Shown here one piece after another: positions 63,197-64,000 of a stretch of 64,000 nt of DNA. A program made the translations under genes and the position numbers. Each line of letters starts with the position of its first letter. Position 1 is the first letter of the stretch. The notes beneath the pieces are model-generated. The model saw nothing but the letters and a program-made list of their open reading frames with translations, ran no database searches and was not told where the DNA came from. Source of the stretch: Polynucleobacter sp. 15G-AUS-farblos. Lineage in GTDB: Bacteria; Pseudomonadota; Gammaproteobacteria; Burkholderiales; Burkholderiaceae. The stretch is from assembly GCF_018882445.1 (NCBI RefSeq), contig NZ_JACVOM010000002.1:248001-312000 (forward strand), read 5' to 3'.

Positions 63197-64000
63197 AAAG
63201 AACCTCTATCAATAATAGGCAGCAGATCAAAGAAATAAGCAGAATGATCTTATTGCCAATATGACAAGCAGCTTTGATATCACCAGCATTTGGCACCCTA
63301 CCCGAAGGATTTAATTCGTAAACTCCAGACTTACTTAACTTGAGCCCCAATACCAATGCCATGGCACCCATAGGCCATCCACCATTTGGTGATGGAGTCT
63401 TTCTTGATTCGTTCAGCAAAGCCCTAAAACGAAATATCCTGCCAATGAAAAAGATTAGCAGGGCTGTTAAGACCGCAGGAATCCATGACAAAACATCATC
63501 TACTTTTGCAGCAAACTTTCCAAACCACTCCCAGTAGAATCCATTTCTAGTGGATCTATATCCCCACATAGCATCAGCAGTATTTGTAAACCGATACAGC
63601 GCAGCCGCAGGTAGGCCGCCAATAATAAACCAAAATAATGGCGCAATCACAGAGTCATTTAAATTTTCAGAAAGAGTTTCAATAGCACTTTCACGAACCT
63701 GTATAACAGTCAATAATTCAACATTACGACTCACCAATCGACTTACCTGCTCTCTTCCACAATCCAAGGAATCATCTAATGCAAAGGAGACTGCCAATAC
63801 TTCATTCCTTAACATGCGCCAGGAAAGAAGAGAACTCAAAATGATGCCCGTTAGAAAGCTGTCAAGATAGAAATTAAAGGAATTAAATATCCAAACAAAG
63901 CAGCCTACAGTAGCGATAGTGATTATTGCGCCCAATGTCCAAAGCAAAGTCCCTTTTAAAAAATACAAGGACGATCTTTTGAAGCATTTTTCAGCATAAG
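63189..64000 (-). CDS. cbiB: Adenosylcobinamide-phosphate synthase CbiB (5' end outside window)
   Basis: At least 270 residues of an integral membrane protein. The frame is open through the right edge: codons upstream of the TTG at 63968 read AEKCFKRSS, which fits CbiB better than a start there, and CbiB proteins are about 310-320 aa. Conserved blocks are SALDDSLDCGREQVSRLVSRN-like residues, ETLSENLNDSVIAPLFW and the SPNGGWPMGAMALVLGL segment. It attaches aminopropanol phosphate to cobyric acid. It is the first visible gene of the cob operon; any promoter or cobalamin riboswitch would be beyond the edge. Confidence 0.92.
   Translation of the reverse strand, partial: YAEKCFKRSSLYFLKGTLLWTLGAIITIATVGCFVWIFNSFNFYLDSFLTGIILSSLLSWRMLRNEVLAVSFALDDSLDCGREQVSRLVSRNVELLTVIQVRESAIETLSENLNDSVIAPLFWFIIGGLPAAALYRFTNTADAMWGYRSTRNGFYWEWFGKFAAKVDDVLSWIPAVLTALLIFFIGRIFRFRALLNESRKTPSPNGGWPMGAMALVLGLKLSKSGVYELNPSGRVPNAGDIKAACHIGNKIILLISLICCLLLIEVLFE

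Noticed and set aside
63189..64000. Cobalamin riboswitch for the cob operon
   Set aside because: The 5' end of the first gene lies beyond the window, so no leader can be seen.

Overview
The window looks like chromosome from a freshwater betaproteobacterium of the order Burkholderiales, most likely Polynucleobacter or a close relative. Reasons: moderate G+C (about 40-50% in hand-counted samples), the order metG - DUF3460 - scpA - panC, divergent hemC/argH, a FixJ-type response regulator next to ilvD, and betaproteobacterial-type proteins throughout. This assignment is inferred from gene content, not from a search. I see no rRNA, insertion sequence, phage or CRISPR array. There is one tRNA gene, and two small toxin-antitoxin modules are the main mobile-type genes.

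Layout. 1-6.0 kb: end of ppa, nadE, glnB, a RodZ-like membrane protein, an orphan response regulator and ilvD. 6.0-10.9 kb (minus strand): a copper-type operon headed by a small DUF2946 ORF, then a TonB-dependent receptor, an Asp-box propeller protein, a TlpA-like thioredoxin and a PCu(A)C chaperone. 11.0-14.2 kb: a tripartite tricarboxylate transporter (tctCBA) with an internal terminator. 14.5-22.4 kb: tRNA-Thr(CGT) and a cyanophycin locus in which an ABC exporter plus DUF1854 unit is divergent from two cyanophycin-synthetase genes. 22.4-33.7 kb: fbp, vapBC, pepN, a UPF0016 cation exporter, ald with an amino-acid permease, tcdA, pdxH, msrA and an aldehyde dehydrogenase. 33.7-41.4 kb: a RhlE-type DEAD-box helicase with a long structured leader, ubiC, hemD, hemC, argH and two TRAP permease subunits. 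41.5-50.6 kb: yefM-yoeB, the unit dcd - Kir channel - arginine-type decarboxylase, fdhD, metG, DUF3460, scpA and panC. 50.6-58.2 kb: a DUF4239-like membrane protein and an oxalate locus (Crp/Fnr regulator, oxc, frc, PAS protein, second frc, free-standing formyltransferase). 58.3-64.0 kb: a late cobalamin operon (cbiB - cobD - cobQ - cobT - cobS - cobC) that runs off the right edge.

How it fits together. Oxc and Frc turn oxalate into CO2 and formate. FdhD, about 10 kb away, matures formate dehydrogenase, and the formyltransferase may tie the locus to one-carbon folate chemistry. A perfect FNR-type palindrome lies exactly 41.5 bp upstream of the start predicted from a good -10 box before oxc, and the neighbouring Crp/Fnr regulator has an FNR-like recognition helix. 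The DUF2946 ORF at the head of the copper operon carries the CxxC and C-terminal APP features of the copper-sensing upstream ORF described in Bordetella, so the operon is probably controlled at translation/termination. The cyanophycin locus pairs a full-length synthetase with a shortened CphA2-like partner and an ABC exporter of unknown cargo. No cyanophycinase is visible here.
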